A stretch of DNA of 64,000 nt from Bacteroidota bacterium. GTDB taxonomy: Bacteria > Bacteroidota > Bacteroidia > AKYH767-A > OLB10. The notes beneath the pieces were generated by a model that searched no databases, was not told the origin of the DNA, and worked only from the letters and a program-made list of their open reading frames with translations. Position 1 is the first letter of the stretch. Every line of letters starts with the position of its first letter. The stretch covers positions 281,365 to 345,364 of the forward strand of contig JADJPB010000006.1 of NCBI GenBank assembly GCA_016713445.1, given 5' to 3'. Made by a program: the position numbers and the translations under genes. Below are positions 1 to 11,214 of the stretch, one piece after another.

Positions 1-734
1 TCTTATTACCGCTCCTTCAAAATAATCATCGGAATTAAAAAAGATATTGAGATAATCATCTTTAGAAGCACCAGCTTGCAAAAACAAAACAGCATTACTC
101 CCTCCAATCATACCAACTCCCCATAAAGCTCCGATAAAGTCGGATTTCGATCCAAAAAATGTTGAAACGAAGAAAGCACAAAATTATCTCCCCCCATATT
201 AATCTGATCGTAAAAATAATTATTCAACATATGCGATTGCAATTGACGGATGGAAATGGTGTTTGCTACATAATCATAGGTTGAATTGTATAAAGTATCC
301 AAGCGATCTTTCTCCAATTGCAATGCAGGCCATACCGTAATATAAGTTGAATCATTCAGAAAGAAATCGAAGATCGCCATCTGATTTATCACATCCGACG
401 AATCTACTGAGCCTAACAATTGTATTCGCCACTTTTCTACCTGGCGCCATTTATAATCTGACAATGAAAAAACTGTATTTAAAAAACGATATCGACTAGC
501 CACATCTAACCCGTGCTCTTTCAAACTGTCAACAGCTTTCTGAAATTCTAATAAACTAGGCTCTCTACCCAAAACTAAAATATATGTCTTATTGACATAA
601 TCATCATATACGTTGGACTCAATCGTAGTATCAGGAGGTGCTTGATTGCCAGGAATTGTTTCCAACTCAGTCTTCGTGCAGGAACTTATAAAGAAAACAG
701 CAAGAAACAATACCCCTATTTTCAAGTTATTCAT
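1..734 (-). CDS. Lipoprotein of unknown function, frameshifted, C-terminus beyond window
   Basis: The N-terminus MNNLKIGVLF...FISSC is a lipobox signal peptide, so an outer- or inner-membrane-anchored periplasmic protein is expected. The frame stops at 108, but shifting frame at the C4 run (119-122; GGGG on the coding strand) gives SELYGG then about 40 more open codons to the window edge, including SNAVLF, KDDYLNIFFNS and YFEGAVI. That continuation fits the composition of the upstream part and is better explained by one lost G than by a real stop. The repeated pattern LGREPS / LDRNPT suggests an internal duplication. I recognise it only as resembling a Bacteroidota conserved lipoprotein and assign no function. 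Confidence 0.6.
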
Positions 735-831
735 CTCCCAAATTTAGCAATTGATCTAATTAAACGCAAAAGTTCCTCCAAAACTTATGCACGATTAACC
801 TTTAAGAGGATAATTATTCAAACAAGTTTAA

Positions 832-1191
832 TTAAGGCCTAAAACTGGCAGCTAGCAACTTACATTCAACGATCTGCGACTGATTGAATTCCAAGGTCAT
901 CTTTTTGTAATTCAATAGGTCAATGATGGTTCCAACGAAGCAGAGTCCAGCCGTAAAGAAATACAGAATTCCCATTCCAATTTGTCCAAGAATAAACCGT
1001 TGAACACCTGCCACACCCACAAATCCGATAATACAACAAATTAAAATTGTTTGCGGATCCTTTCTTCTTCCTTGATACAGCAATAGAAAATTACGTTGAG
1101 CATCTTCACTCAAATCCTTTATTGCTTCTTGAATAAACAGCATTTCTTCAGATTCGATTCCGGGTAAAGAGAGTAGTAAATTTTTATCCAT
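832..1191 (-). CDS. TM2 domain membrane protein
   Basis: A 119-residue protein with a hydrophilic N-terminal third and two transmembrane segments, roughly residues 47-68 and 74-94, joined by a short turn. The pattern GVAGVQRFILGQ followed by GILYFFTAGL and GTIIDL is the TM2 family signature (a D-R-F-like turn between helices; here the usual Asp is replaced). Function of TM2 proteins in bacteria is unknown. It lies a few bases downstream of a DUF2752 gene on the same strand, a pairing commonly seen in Bacteroidota, so the two are probably cotranscribed. Confidence 0.8.
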   Translation of the reverse strand: MDKNLLLSLPGIESEEMLFIQEAIKDLSEDAQRNFLLLYQGRRKDPQTILICCIIGFVGVAGVQRFILGQIGMGILYFFTAGLCFVGTIIDLLNYKKMTLEFNQSQIVECKLLAASFRP

Positions 1192-1208
1192 GATTATTTA
1201 TTTAACAA

Positions 1209-1510
1209 TTAATTTACATTGAATTTTAATTGATACTTTGAATATTCCAATCGGAGCAGTTGTACAATCCGATGAAATAAAACCATCAACCCGAAACCAC
1301 CGAGAATATGTGCATTCCATGATTGCAAAATTTCTCCATGCAGAAAGAATGAAATCGAATGACCCAATCCACATCCCGGACACCATATAAAACCTAACCA
1401 ATTAAAAACACAAAGACTCATGTGCTCAGCATGCGGATCAATCCCTGCCAAATACAAAAGCGAACCGATCCAACTAATCAGCTCGAGCGGGAGTTTTTAA
1501 GGATTTGCAT
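1209..1510 (-). CDS. DUF2752 family small membrane protein, frameshifted near its start
   Basis: The motif CPGCGLGHSI followed by a hydrophobic stretch and HGE identifies DUF2752 (small integral membrane proteins of unknown role). The uninterrupted frame has only a weak TTG start at 1457. If one A is restored in the T5 run at 1494-1498 (A5 on the coding strand), the frame opens at the ATG at 1510 and reads MQILKKLPLELISW then GSLLYLAG, a normal N-terminus for the family. I therefore take 1510 as the start and the break as an indel error. It sits directly upstream of the TM2 gene. Confidence 0.65.
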
Positions 1511-1608
1511 CTGTTAAAAATAGAATATATCTATCAAACACCAAATTCCCAGCCTAATAAGTTTTCTGGAACGTAGTATTTTTCCTCCGAAATGAAACTC
1601 AGTATCAT

Positions 1609-1706
1609 CACTAGAGGTCACAAGAGGTCACTTGAGAACACTAAGAATGTCTTTTGTGTTCTTTAGTGTACTCTTTTTTCTCTAGTGCCTGCCTGCTGCA
1701 GGCAGG
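1609..1706. repeat. Degenerate 10-bp periodic array plus 9-bp-arm hairpin
   Basis: Four units with period exactly 10 start at 1609: CACTAGAGGT, CACAAGAGGT, CACTTGAGAA, CACTAAGAAT. They are followed by an inverted arm (TTGTGTTCTTTAGTGT, then TCTCTAGTG), making a long imperfect palindrome. The block ends in a hairpin at 1688-1706 with arms CCTGCCTGC / GCAGGCAGG around one T. The same units and a close copy of the hairpin recur at 12958-13761. No coding potential is evident; the block lies between the M20 and DUF2752 genes. Confidence 0.8.
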
Positions 1707-1726
1707 TTGAAAAAATCTCCATCCAA

Positions 1727-3099
1727 TTAAGATTTCATTTCACGAAAGTTTTGAAAGAACAACGGAATCGTTTCTATTCCTTTCATAAAATTAAAAGATA
1801 CCATAATGCTCATTGGGACTATGAATTAAATCGCTATCCAGTCCAAATCCCATCAATACACTTTTCAACCCCAACTCCTTTTCAAACAAAGCAACGATCG
1901 GAATACTTCCACCACCTCGAGTAGGAATTGGCTTTTTCCCGAAAGTAGTTTCCATCGCTTTACTCGCTGCTTTGAACGCGATTGAGTCGGTAGGTGTTAC
2001 CACAGGCTCACCTCCATGATGTGGAATCACTTTAACGGTCACGCCCGCTGGAGCTAGACTTTTGAAATGGTCAGAAAAAAGTTGAGTGATTTTATCGCTA
2101 GTTTGATTTGGCACTAAACGCATCGAAATTTTTGCAAATGCTTTGGATGGCAACACCGTTTTTGCACCTTCACCAATGTATCCACCCCAAATTCCATTCA
2201 ACTCAAACGTTGGACGAATTCCAGTTTGTTCCAATACCGTATACCCTTTTTCGCCATGAACATCTCCTACATTTAAATCCGTTTTATATTCGGATAAATC
2301 AAAAGGAGCTTTGTTTAACTCTGCACGCTCATCAGCACTAAGTACTAACACATCATCATAAAATCCAGGAATGGTAATGTGATTATTCTCATCCTTCATC
2401 TTAGCAATCATCTCGCATAAAATTTGAATAGGATTTGCCACCGCCCCACCATAAACTCCGCTATGCAAATCGCGATTGGGACCAGTAACTTCTACTTCTA
2501 CATAACTTAATCCTCGCAAACCAACATCAATACTTGGAATATCATTAGCGATAATGGAAGTGTCTGAAATCAAAATCACATCTCCTGTCAATCGGCTTTT
2601 ATTTTCGCGGATCCAAGTTCCTAAATTGGTTGAACCCACTTCCTCTTCTCCTTCTATCATGAACTTCACATTGCATGATAAAGAATTCGTTTTCATCATC
2701 GATTCAAAAGCCTTCACATGCATATATACCTGACCTTTATCATCACATGCTCCGCGCGCATAAATTTTTTCGTTCTTAATCACCGGTTCAAAAGGTGGTG
2801 AATCCCAAAGGTCCATGGGATCAGGTGGCTGCACATCATAATGACCATACACCAATACAGTTGGTAGCTTAGCATCAATTATCTTTTCGCCGTAAACGAT
2901 AGGATGCCCGGCTGTAACACAAATTTCAACCTTATCAGCGCCTGCTTTTTCTAATGACTTTTTGATGAATTCCGCTGCACGAGCAACATCACCTTTTATA
3001 CTTTGAATCAGCACTAACCGAAGGAATTCGTAATAAATCCAACAATTCAGAGATAAAACGATCCTTGTTTTCATTAATATAATCTTGAATGGTATTCAT
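1727..3099 (-). CDS. M20 family dipeptidase (zinc metallopeptidase), two homopolymer indels
   Basis: Probable cytosolic dipeptidase of the M20/ArgE/DapE family. Family motifs visible: VYGHYDVQPPDP (metal-binding His), RGACDDKGQV (bridging Asp), EGEEEVGS (catalytic Glu), and a C-terminal HSPNEHYG (metal His). Both ends are masked by indels. Removing one A at 2994-2997 joins the body to MNTIQDYINENKDRF...LLDLLRIPSVSAD from the ATG at 3099, and removing one base at 1793-1796 extends the end through NFMKGIETIPLFFQ to a stop at 1727. The repaired length is about 456 residues, normal for the family. A TATTTTTG promoter box lies 22 bases upstream of 3099. No signal peptide. Confidence 0.85.
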
Positions 3100-3121
3100 A
3101 AATTGGGTAGTTTTGTTCTTG

Positions 3122-3129
3122 CAAAAATA
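3122..3129 (-). promoter_or_regulatory. Bacteroidota -7 promoter box for the M20 peptidase
   Basis: TATTTTTG on the minus strand matches the Bacteroidota TAnnTTTG -7 element and lies 22 bases before the ATG at 3099, supporting that start over the internal one at 3074. Confidence 0.45.
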
Positions 3130-3213
3130 GTCGTTCTAATGCTTCGAAAAGACAATTAGCCATGCTAATTCATTTCGAGTAGCTTTAGCCCTCTGAATCA
3201 ACGTAGTTAAACA

Positions 3214-6200
3214 ATGCTCTACCAATCAACCTCTTCAAATTTTGATCGATTTTTATCGGTGCTGCTTCTCGCTTTTTTCACATTTGTTAACAGCAATTCT
3301 GAAGCTCAAATTCCGACAAACGATAACTGTTCTGGCGCTACTTTTATTTACCTTGATCAAAGTGGAAATACTTGTATAAACGATGACAATTCAACAGCGA
3401 CTAGCGATGGAATAGTAAATGCTTGCGACGCAGGTGCCACACCCCCGCTCCCTCCAGGAGGAAACGAAGTTTGGTATTCTTATGTAGTAACCGGAACCGT
3501 AAATACAATAACGGTTTCGCCGATTGGGCTTAATCCGGCTCAAAAAGTTTCAGTAACCGTAGTCAATGGAAATTGCGCTGGCGGTGGGACTCCGAATGTT
3601 TGTAATACGGCATTAACGAATGTGGATCCTGCCTCTGTAGCTTTTACTTCATTTGCAGGAACACAAATATGGTTTTATGTGACTTCTCTCGAAGCGAATG
3701 GAGAGTTTTTAATTTGCGTAAGCAGCACCAACGGATTTATTAATCCAGGAATTGATTGTAACAGTGCAACAGCACTTTGTAATACGTATGATTTTAGTAG
3801 TCCGGGAAGTGCTCAGCCCGGAATTTCAGTTACGCCTTCTTGCTTTAATTCACCTCCTGTTCGACCTTTTTGGTATAAATTTAATGTGGGATATAATGGT
3901 CCTTTAGAATTTACTGCTTTTCCTACTAATATCGGAGGGTTCAGATGGGCACTTTATAATATTACCGCAGGATGCCCAGGATTTGAAGTAGCTTGCAACA
4001 GTTTTTACGACCCCTTTCAACCGTTAGGAATGTCAAGCTCTGTAATAAATTGTACAAGCAGCCCCTATTGCCCGCCTATCAATGTTGCCTCAGGCGATAA
4101 ATATGCTTTGATGATTGATGATACCAGTCAAAGTGGATCCGGTTTTGATTTTACATGGGGTTTTGGCGTTCGAATGATGCCTACTGCTGATTTTGATGTG
4201 GATAGTGTATTAGCGTGTGGATCCTTAACGGCTAATTTTACAGACAATAGTGAATATAATTCCTCTACGATATGGTCATTTGATTTTGGTGATGGAAATC
4301 CTCCCATAAGTGGAGTAGGTGCTAATTTTAATCTGCCCAATCATTTTTATGGACCTGGAACTTATTTAGTTTCTTTAACATTGACAGAACTAACAGGATG
4401 TTCACATTCTTTCAGTCGACAAATTGTCGTTAAGCCGAAACCGTTAGTAACCTTTACAACCAGTGACGATAGTTTATGTTTTGATGGTACCAATGCGGTC
4501 ACTGCAGATTTCACAGCTAACTCTTCGGATCCGAATATTTTTTACGATTGGGTTTTCCCGAATAACTCAGGTTCATTTGTGACCGGATTCGGTCAAGCCA
4601 CAGCGTATTGGAACACGGCAGGAAATATTATTGTTGGTTTACAAATTACAGAAAATGGATGCGCATCGGACACTACAAAAGATACCATTCATATTTTTAA
4701 CTTACCGACTGCTAATTTCTCAATGCCAGATACAGCATGTACGGGCACAGATGTTACCGTAAATTATACGGGCTCAGCAGCCAGTACTGCAACTTATGCC
4801 TGGACCTACGGCGGTGGAACCGTGAGCAATTCCACCAATCAGCAATTTGATATCAACTGGAATGCAGTGGGGACTTACTATTTAAATTTAGCAATTGTTG
4901 AAAATGGTTGTTTAGGTTTTCCATATGATGATTCCATAAAGGTTTTCAAACACCAACCATAGCTATCAATATTAGTTCGCCGGTTTGTCAGGGCGAGACA
5001 ATTACGTTTTCACCTTTAGCTACTGGTGCTCCAGTTGGATCTGTTTATACATGGAATTACGGTGCAGCAACATTTGTGAGTGGTTCTCCTGCAGATGGAA
5101 GTACGGGCACTTTTACATGGAATACTGCAGGAAATACATTCATGAAAGCGGAAGCTACATCTTTGGAAGGATGCAAATCGAATATTGATTCTGTTCCTCT
5201 TGTTGTTCGCGCTAAACCTATTGCCAACTTTACAGTGAGCGACACAACGGTTTGTGGAAGTGATTCAACCATCATCACCTACAATGGACTTATGCCTGTA
5301 TCTGGAAATAATTTTACATGGCAGTTAGGCGGTACGGTATTAAATCCCGGGACAAATGCATGGGGGCCATTTCATGTATCTTATCCTGCTAACGGCGTAT
5401 ATCCATTAACGTTAGTTGCTAATGACAATGTTTGTAATTCAGATACCATTCGCGATACCATCATTGTTGGAAGCTACCCTCTATCCAATGCAGGAAATGA
5501 TTTAACAACATGCTCTAATCAACCCATTGCTATTGGAACCACAAATACTGCAGGTTATTCTTACAGCTGGACAAACCCATCTTATTTAAGTTCAAGCACT
5601 GTATCTAATCCACAAGCAACCGTTCCCGTCGTTGGGACTGCAGATACTACTGTACGTTTTATTGTGACAACAACTCTCGCGTATTGTGATAGAAAAGACA
5701 CAATGATACTTACCGTAAATTCTGTACAGCGAGCATTCTTCATTCCACCCAATCCTCAATGTGAAACAAACAATGCTTTTGATTTTAGTCCTTTATTCGG
5801 AGTTGTTCCCGGTGCAACATTGACTTGGATTATCGGAACTGATACCATCGTATCACCAACTATTCAAGACTACAATTTCACTTCTTCGGGACCCAAGTCC
5901 ATCATTTTGCAAACGCAAACTCCTGGATGTCTTCCAGATCAATACATAGCCAATGTAATTGTGAAACCCAATCCTGTTGTGAACTTCAGTGTAAACCAAA
6001 ATACGGGTTGTGCTCCTTTAGATGTAATCTTCCAAAATTTGAGTCCAGCCATTCCAAGTCCAACTTACTTGTGGAATTTTGGCGATGGTGTAGTTTCATT
6101 TATAAATAACCCAACACATACCTATCCTAATCAAGGTGTGTATACACCTACACTCACTTTAACAAGTGCAGATACGTGTAGTACAACTGATACATTAGCT

Positions 6201-6743
6201 GGAGGCATCTCGACCTTTCCAATTCCAGTAGCATTATTCACTGCAAATCCTTTAGTGGCAAATGAATTAAATCCAGTCTTTAATTTCGAATCGGCATTTG
6301 CTAATAACGGATGCTATTACGATTTTGGAGATGGAACGGGTGATAGTAGTTGTAGTGCTACGCATGAATATGAAAATGTGGGAACTTATATGGTCACACT
6401 TTACACATTCAATGCGGGTGGTTGTCGAGATACATTCCAATTAGAAGTAATTGTAACACCCAATTACTCTTTATATATTCCCAATGCTTTTACACCAAAC
6501 AACGATCAAATTAATGATCGCTTATCCATTTATTCTGAAGGAGTGGATGAATTTAATATCAAAGTATTTAATCGTCGCGGACAGATTGTTTACGAAAGCA
6601 GTGACCCATATGAAAGCTGGAACGGTAAATTTTTAAATGATGGCGAAGAGTGTATGTCGGGCGTGTATGTTTACGAAGCTTTAATTAAAGATTTCAATCG
6701 CAAGAAACATAATTTGAAAGGACAGATTTATTTGCTGAAGTAA
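3214..6743 (+). CDS. PKD-repeat cell-surface protein with gliding-type T9SS C-terminal sorting domain, one frameshift
   Basis: A secreted protein of about 1,176 residues. A signal peptide (FLSVLLLAFFTFVNS...SEAQ) is followed by a disulfide-rich N-terminal region with GNEVWYSYVVTG-type jelly-roll sequence, then several PKD modules marked by FDFGDGNP, WNFGDGVVS, YDFGDGTGD. The C-terminus has IPNAFTPNNDQINDR, FNRRGQIVYESSDPY, WNGKF and GVYVYEA, the CHU_C/gliding-associated (type B) sorting domain recognised by the type IX system. The frame breaks at 4948-4950: adding one A to AAA joins KVFK to TPTIAINISSP and the 5076-6743 frame. Likely an adhesin or surface scaffold; no catalytic motif seen. 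Confidence 0.88.
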
Positions 6744-6906
6744 TTTTTTTACGTACCAGCTTATCAGTACAAATGAGTCTTTCGTTCGCTATTATAAGGC
6801 TGCTGGCTGCTAGCTTCAAGCTTCGAGGTGCTTTTCTACAGTCTAACTACAACTATATATTTAGTGTAGATTGTATATAGAAAATGCAGGTTTCAATCCA
6901 CAAAAA

Positions 6907-6952
6907 AAATCTAGCATTTAGTTACGAAGCTTCGCTACTAAATGCTAGATTT
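6907..6952. terminator. Bidirectional hairpin between convergent genes
   Basis: A near-perfect 46-base palindrome with 16-base perfect arms (AAATCTAGCATTTAGT / its complement); the loop itself contains the palindrome CGAAGCTTCG. Flanking A- and T-rich tracts allow termination in both directions, serving the PKD protein gene and the convergent lipoprotein gene. Confidence 0.7.
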
Positions 6953-6975
6953 ATTAATCTCGTCGAACGAAAAAC

Positions 6976-7836
6976 CTATTTCAATTGAATCGTGAAGGTA
7001 TAACCATTAATGGTTACTTTCGCTAATGCATCTCGCAAACCATTCACATAACCATAATCGATTGTGCGTGCATATTTTCCTGAGGGTGTAAACACTAAGA
7101 TACCATCAGTTAAATGTTTAAATCCGATTTCCTTTTTCAAAGGAGTAGTGGTTGACATGGTATAACTTGATCCAGTACGTGTTGTTCCGCTTGCTGTTCC
7201 GCTGATGTGATAAACATCATCTAGCCAAGACGGCGTTGCTTCACCTGCTGACCAAACTCGAGTTCGTGTTGAATTATAAGTACTCGTACCACCACCGCCA
7301 AAATATTGTGGATCCCAAATAATGGAACCATTGATTGCAACTGTAAAACTTAAATTACCAGCGGTGTTTCTTCCATTATTGGTCACCGTTTTTGAACCCA
7401 ATAATTGATTGTAATTCACAAAATAGTTGTCGAATGAAATGGTATGGGAGGAACCTGAGTCGCGGTAATGATTCACCCAACTCACTATGATTTTACCCCT
7501 ACGGTAATTACCATCATTACATAAACAATCTGTAGTACCAAAATCAATAGTAAATGATTTTGGCAATGAAAGCGAATCGAAAGTAATAGTTGCACAACTT
7601 GTCATCACCTTTTCTGCTCCACCTCCATTCATCATGCGATACGATTCTAAAGATCCATCATAACCTTCATCTGCGATGCTCGCAACATCACCAAATGCAG
7701 CATCGGCCATTGCATATTCAACGGCCGTAGTACCATCACGGTCTTCCTCTTCTTTGTCTTTTTTACATCCTACATAAACTAGTAAAGTAGCAAATACTGC
7801 CACAAATCCAAACTTCATTTTATTTTTCATTTTCAA
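6976..7836 (-). CDS. Uncharacterised lipoprotein
   Basis: A 286-residue protein with a lipoprotein signal (FGFVAVFATLLVYVGC, Cys at about residue 24) followed by an acidic/basic KKDKEEEDRD linker, the usual lipoprotein export-type stretch. The mature part has two cysteine pairs (SCATITF, DCLCNDG), then beta-rich, Thr/Ser/Gly-rich sequence with SWVNHYRDSG and ending NGYTFTIQLK. I do not recognise the family in detail; similar lipoproteins are frequent in Bacteroidota. It is monocistronic and convergent with the PKD protein gene. Confidence 0.7.
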   Translation of the reverse strand: MKMKNKMKFGFVAVFATLLVYVGCKKDKEEEDRDGTTAVEYAMADAAFGDVASIADEGYDGSLESYRMMNGGGAEKVMTSCATITFDSLSLPKSFTIDFGTTDCLCNDGNYRRGKIIVSWVNHYRDSGSSHTISFDNYFVNYNQLLGSKTVTNNGRNTAGNLSFTVAINGSIIWDPQYFGGGGTSTYNSTRTRVWSAGEATPSWLDDVYHISGTASGTTRTGSSYTMSTTTPLKKEIGFKHLTDGILVFTPSGKYARTIDYGYVNGLRDALAKVTINGYTFTIQLK

Positions 7837-8138
7837 ATTATTTTTTTGTTTTCAGGTTCTAGGATGGCGCAATTTACAAAAGGTTTAAAAGAGTAATCAC
7901 TTAAATCAATAAATTACTTACAATCTTAAGTACCCATTCTAAAAATTCATCAAATAAACAACGCGTTACTAAAAGTTAAAATTGCATTAAATATGATTTA
8001 TGTATGAATTAATAGTGAGAACTAATTCAATATAGCCTGTTAATAATTTGATGGGATGAGATACGATTAAAAGGCCCGAAGGCGTTCCTTAGATGTAATT
8101 TTGATAAAATACGTTCATAGGAAAGAAAGAACCAAAAG
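7837..8138. other. Intergenic region between divergent genes
   Basis: About 300 AT-rich bases between the divergent lipoprotein and TPR genes. A TAATTTTG box at 8096-8103 could be the -7 element of the TPR gene, 35 bases before its ATG. I see nothing else. Confidence 0.4.
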
Positions 8139-11100
8139 ATGCGCAAACTACTGATAATCTGCTGTTTACTTTTATCATACAGCTCTAAAGCTCAACTCAC
8201 AGAAATATTTGTTGAGGAGGATCAAGTCTATAAGAGTGCTTGGGAATTGTTCATCAAGGAGAAGTACTCTGCAGCGAAGGATGAATTTAGCCAATATTTA
8301 AAGGAGAAGAAGGGCACATCTCACAATAGAATTAACGCTTCATACTATGTTGCCGTTTGCGCTTATGAATTGTTTCAACCCGATGCGGAAATTCTCTTAT
8401 CAAACTTCACCACGAATTATTCGGAAAGCACAAAAGCGCCTCGTGCATGGTTTTACTTAGGTAGACACTTTTATCGCACCAAAAAATACACGAAAGCATT
8501 GCCTGCATTTGAGCAAGCCGATATTTATTATTTAAGTGGAGATGAAGTACCAGAATACTATTTCAAAATCGGCTATTGTTATTTTAACAAGAATGATAAT
8601 GACCAAGCTGCTCGAAAGTTTTTGGAAATTGTTAATGTGAAATCGAAATACCAAACGGCCGCTCAATATTACTACGGACATATTGCTTACTCGAATAACA
8701 ATTATAAAACTGCTTTAGAATATTTTTCAAAGTTGGATTCTTCAGCCACCTTTGGTCCATTAGTGCCCTACTACATTACACAAATGTATTTTGATCAAGG
8801 AAAATACTCGGATGTTATTACCTATGCTGTACCAGTTCTAGAAACGAAGAGTCCGCAGAACAATGTAGAGATTATGCGAATCGTTGCTGAATCGTACTAC
8901 CGAAAAGGTGACTATAAAAATGCAATGGTGTACATCAATGCCTACAGCCAAGCCACACCAACATTAAGCAGAGACGATCGTTACACCTTGGCATTTTGCC
9001 AATTTAAATCGGATGATTTTGCAGGAGCGATTACAAACTTCGAAAAAGTGACAGGCATGAAAGACTCGCTTGAACAAAATGCATGGTATCATTTAGGAGC
9101 TTGTTATCTTAAAACAAATAATAAAACAGCTGCCAGAAATGCTTTTCAATTCGCTTCACAACTCAACCACAATAAAAACATCCAAGAAACTTCATTGTTC
9201 AATTATGCGAAGTTGTCGTATGAATTAAATTTACCTGGCGGATTAAACGCATTCAAAGATTTTATTGAGAAATACCCCAACTCATCCTACGGGGACGAAG
9301 CAAACGAATTACTTGCCGAACTTTACTTAAGTACTCGAAATTATAAGGATGCACTTACTGCACTCGACAATATCAAAACAAAGAGCACTAGGACGAAAGG
9401 TGCTTACCAAAAAGTGGCCTACTTCCGTGGCCTCGAACTTTATAACGATGGCGAGAATGACAAAGCGATTGGACATTTTGAAAAAGCCATTATCAATGAT
9501 ATAGATCCAGATATTAAAGCCAAAGCAATTTATTGGAAAGCAGAAATTCTTTTTAAGCAAGAAAAATATGAACTAGCCATTAAGCAATATCGCTCCTATG
9601 TTTTTAATCCGGGCTCGGTGAATACAAGCATGTACAATATTGCAAATTATAATTTAGGATACTGCTTCTTCAAAACAAACAACTATATCGAATCACAAAC
9701 TTGGTTCAGAAAGTATTTAGCAAAAAGAAATCCTAGCGAAAATGATATTTACAATGATGCATTAATTCGAACTGGAGATTGTTTTTACGGAATGCGCGAT
9801 TTCGACAATTCATTAAATTATTACAACGATGCTATTTCTGCTAAAGCTAGTTCATCCGATTATGCACTCTATCAAAAGGGAGTGATCCAAGGCTTGCAAG
9901 GAAACATGGACGCAAAAGCTCAAACGCTTACTAATCTTATGAGCAGTTATCCGCGTTCAAAATATCGTGCCGATGCGATCTATGAAAGAGGAAAGGCGTA
10001 TATGTCGAAGGGAGATGGAGCGCAAGCACAAACGAATTTTAGTCAACTGCTCAAAGAATTTCCAGGAAGTCAGTATGGAAAGAAAGCACAACTAAACATC
10101 GGATTAATATACTATAACGACAAACAAGACGAAAAAGCAATTGAGCAACTCAAAAAGTAATTTCAACTTATCCTGGAACACCAGAAGCCACCGAAGCTTT
10201 GACAAGCGTAAAAAATATTTATGTAGAAGATGGGAAAGCAGAAGAATACTTTGCTTTTGTAAAAAACATTCCGAATGCAAGCGTAAGTATTGGTGCTCAA
10301 GATTCCATCACCTATCAAGTAGCGGAGCAGCGTTATTTAAAAAGCAATTTTGAAGATGCTGCTAAGGATTTTAATAAATACCTTACGCAATTCCCCGATG
10401 GAGCTTATCGCTTAAATGCTACTTTCTATTTAGCAGAATGTAATTACAGAAATAAAAACTTCGCAGCAGCATTAACTGGCTATGAAACCATCATTGGAGA
10501 ACCAAAGAATATTTACTCTGAAAAATCATTGTTAAAAGCAGGTAATATCAATTTCAATAACAAGGAGTACTTGAAGGCGATTCAACAATATTCAGAATTA
10601 GAGCGAAATGCTGAAATGCGCGACAATATTCTTAATGCACAAACTGGAATTATGCGCGCAAGCTACTTAACTGCTAATTTCAATCAGGCCATTGAATATG
10701 CGAAGAAGTTAATTGAAGGAGAAAAAGTTTCCAATGAAATAATTGCAGAATCACATTTAATTTATGGCAGAAGTGCTATGAAATTGGAAGATTATGCAGC
10801 TGCTAAAAAGGAATTTACAGCTATCTCTAAACAATCAAGTGATGCTGGGGCTGAAGCGAAATATTCATTAGCGCTTATTGATTACAAAATGGGTAACTTC
10901 AAAACATCCCAAGCGAAATGCTATGATGTAGCGAACCAAGTTCCTTCTTACGACTATTGGATTGCAAAAAGCTTTATCCTACTTGCCGATAATCACGTTG
11001 CATTAAAAGATATATTTGAAGCAAAGGCAACTTTGCAAAGCTTGCTTGATAATTATGAAAAAGATCCGTCGGACCCGGAAGATATCAAAGCTATCGCTCA

Positions 11101-11200
11101 GGAGAAATTAGATGATCTCATTTTAACAGAAATGAATGAGTACAAAGAACCAACCCCGGTACCCGATACAGAAACTGATTTGAACAAAGAAAAGAACTAG
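8139..11200 (+). CDS. Large exported TPR-repeat protein, one frameshift
   Basis: About 1,020 residues after repair. Signal peptide MRKLLIICCLLLSYSSKAQ, then tandem tetratricopeptide-like helices over the whole length (for example AWFYLGRHFYRTKKYTKALPAF, with the usual small/Ala and Tyr spacing every ~34 residues). The frame stops at 10160; adding one A to the A5 run at 10152-10156 joins LKKVISTYPGTPEATEAL to the 10199-11200 frame. Its stop codon touches the start region of the following outer-membrane protein, so the pair is probably coexpressed as a periplasmic TPR plus barrel unit. Substrate unknown. Confidence 0.85.
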
Positions 11201-11214
11201 TGCTAAAAGACAAA

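Noticed and set aside
1198..1401. 67-residue frame overlapping the DUF2752 gene
   Set aside because: The DUF2752 motif CPGCGLGH and hydrophobic pattern lie in the other frame; this one has no support.
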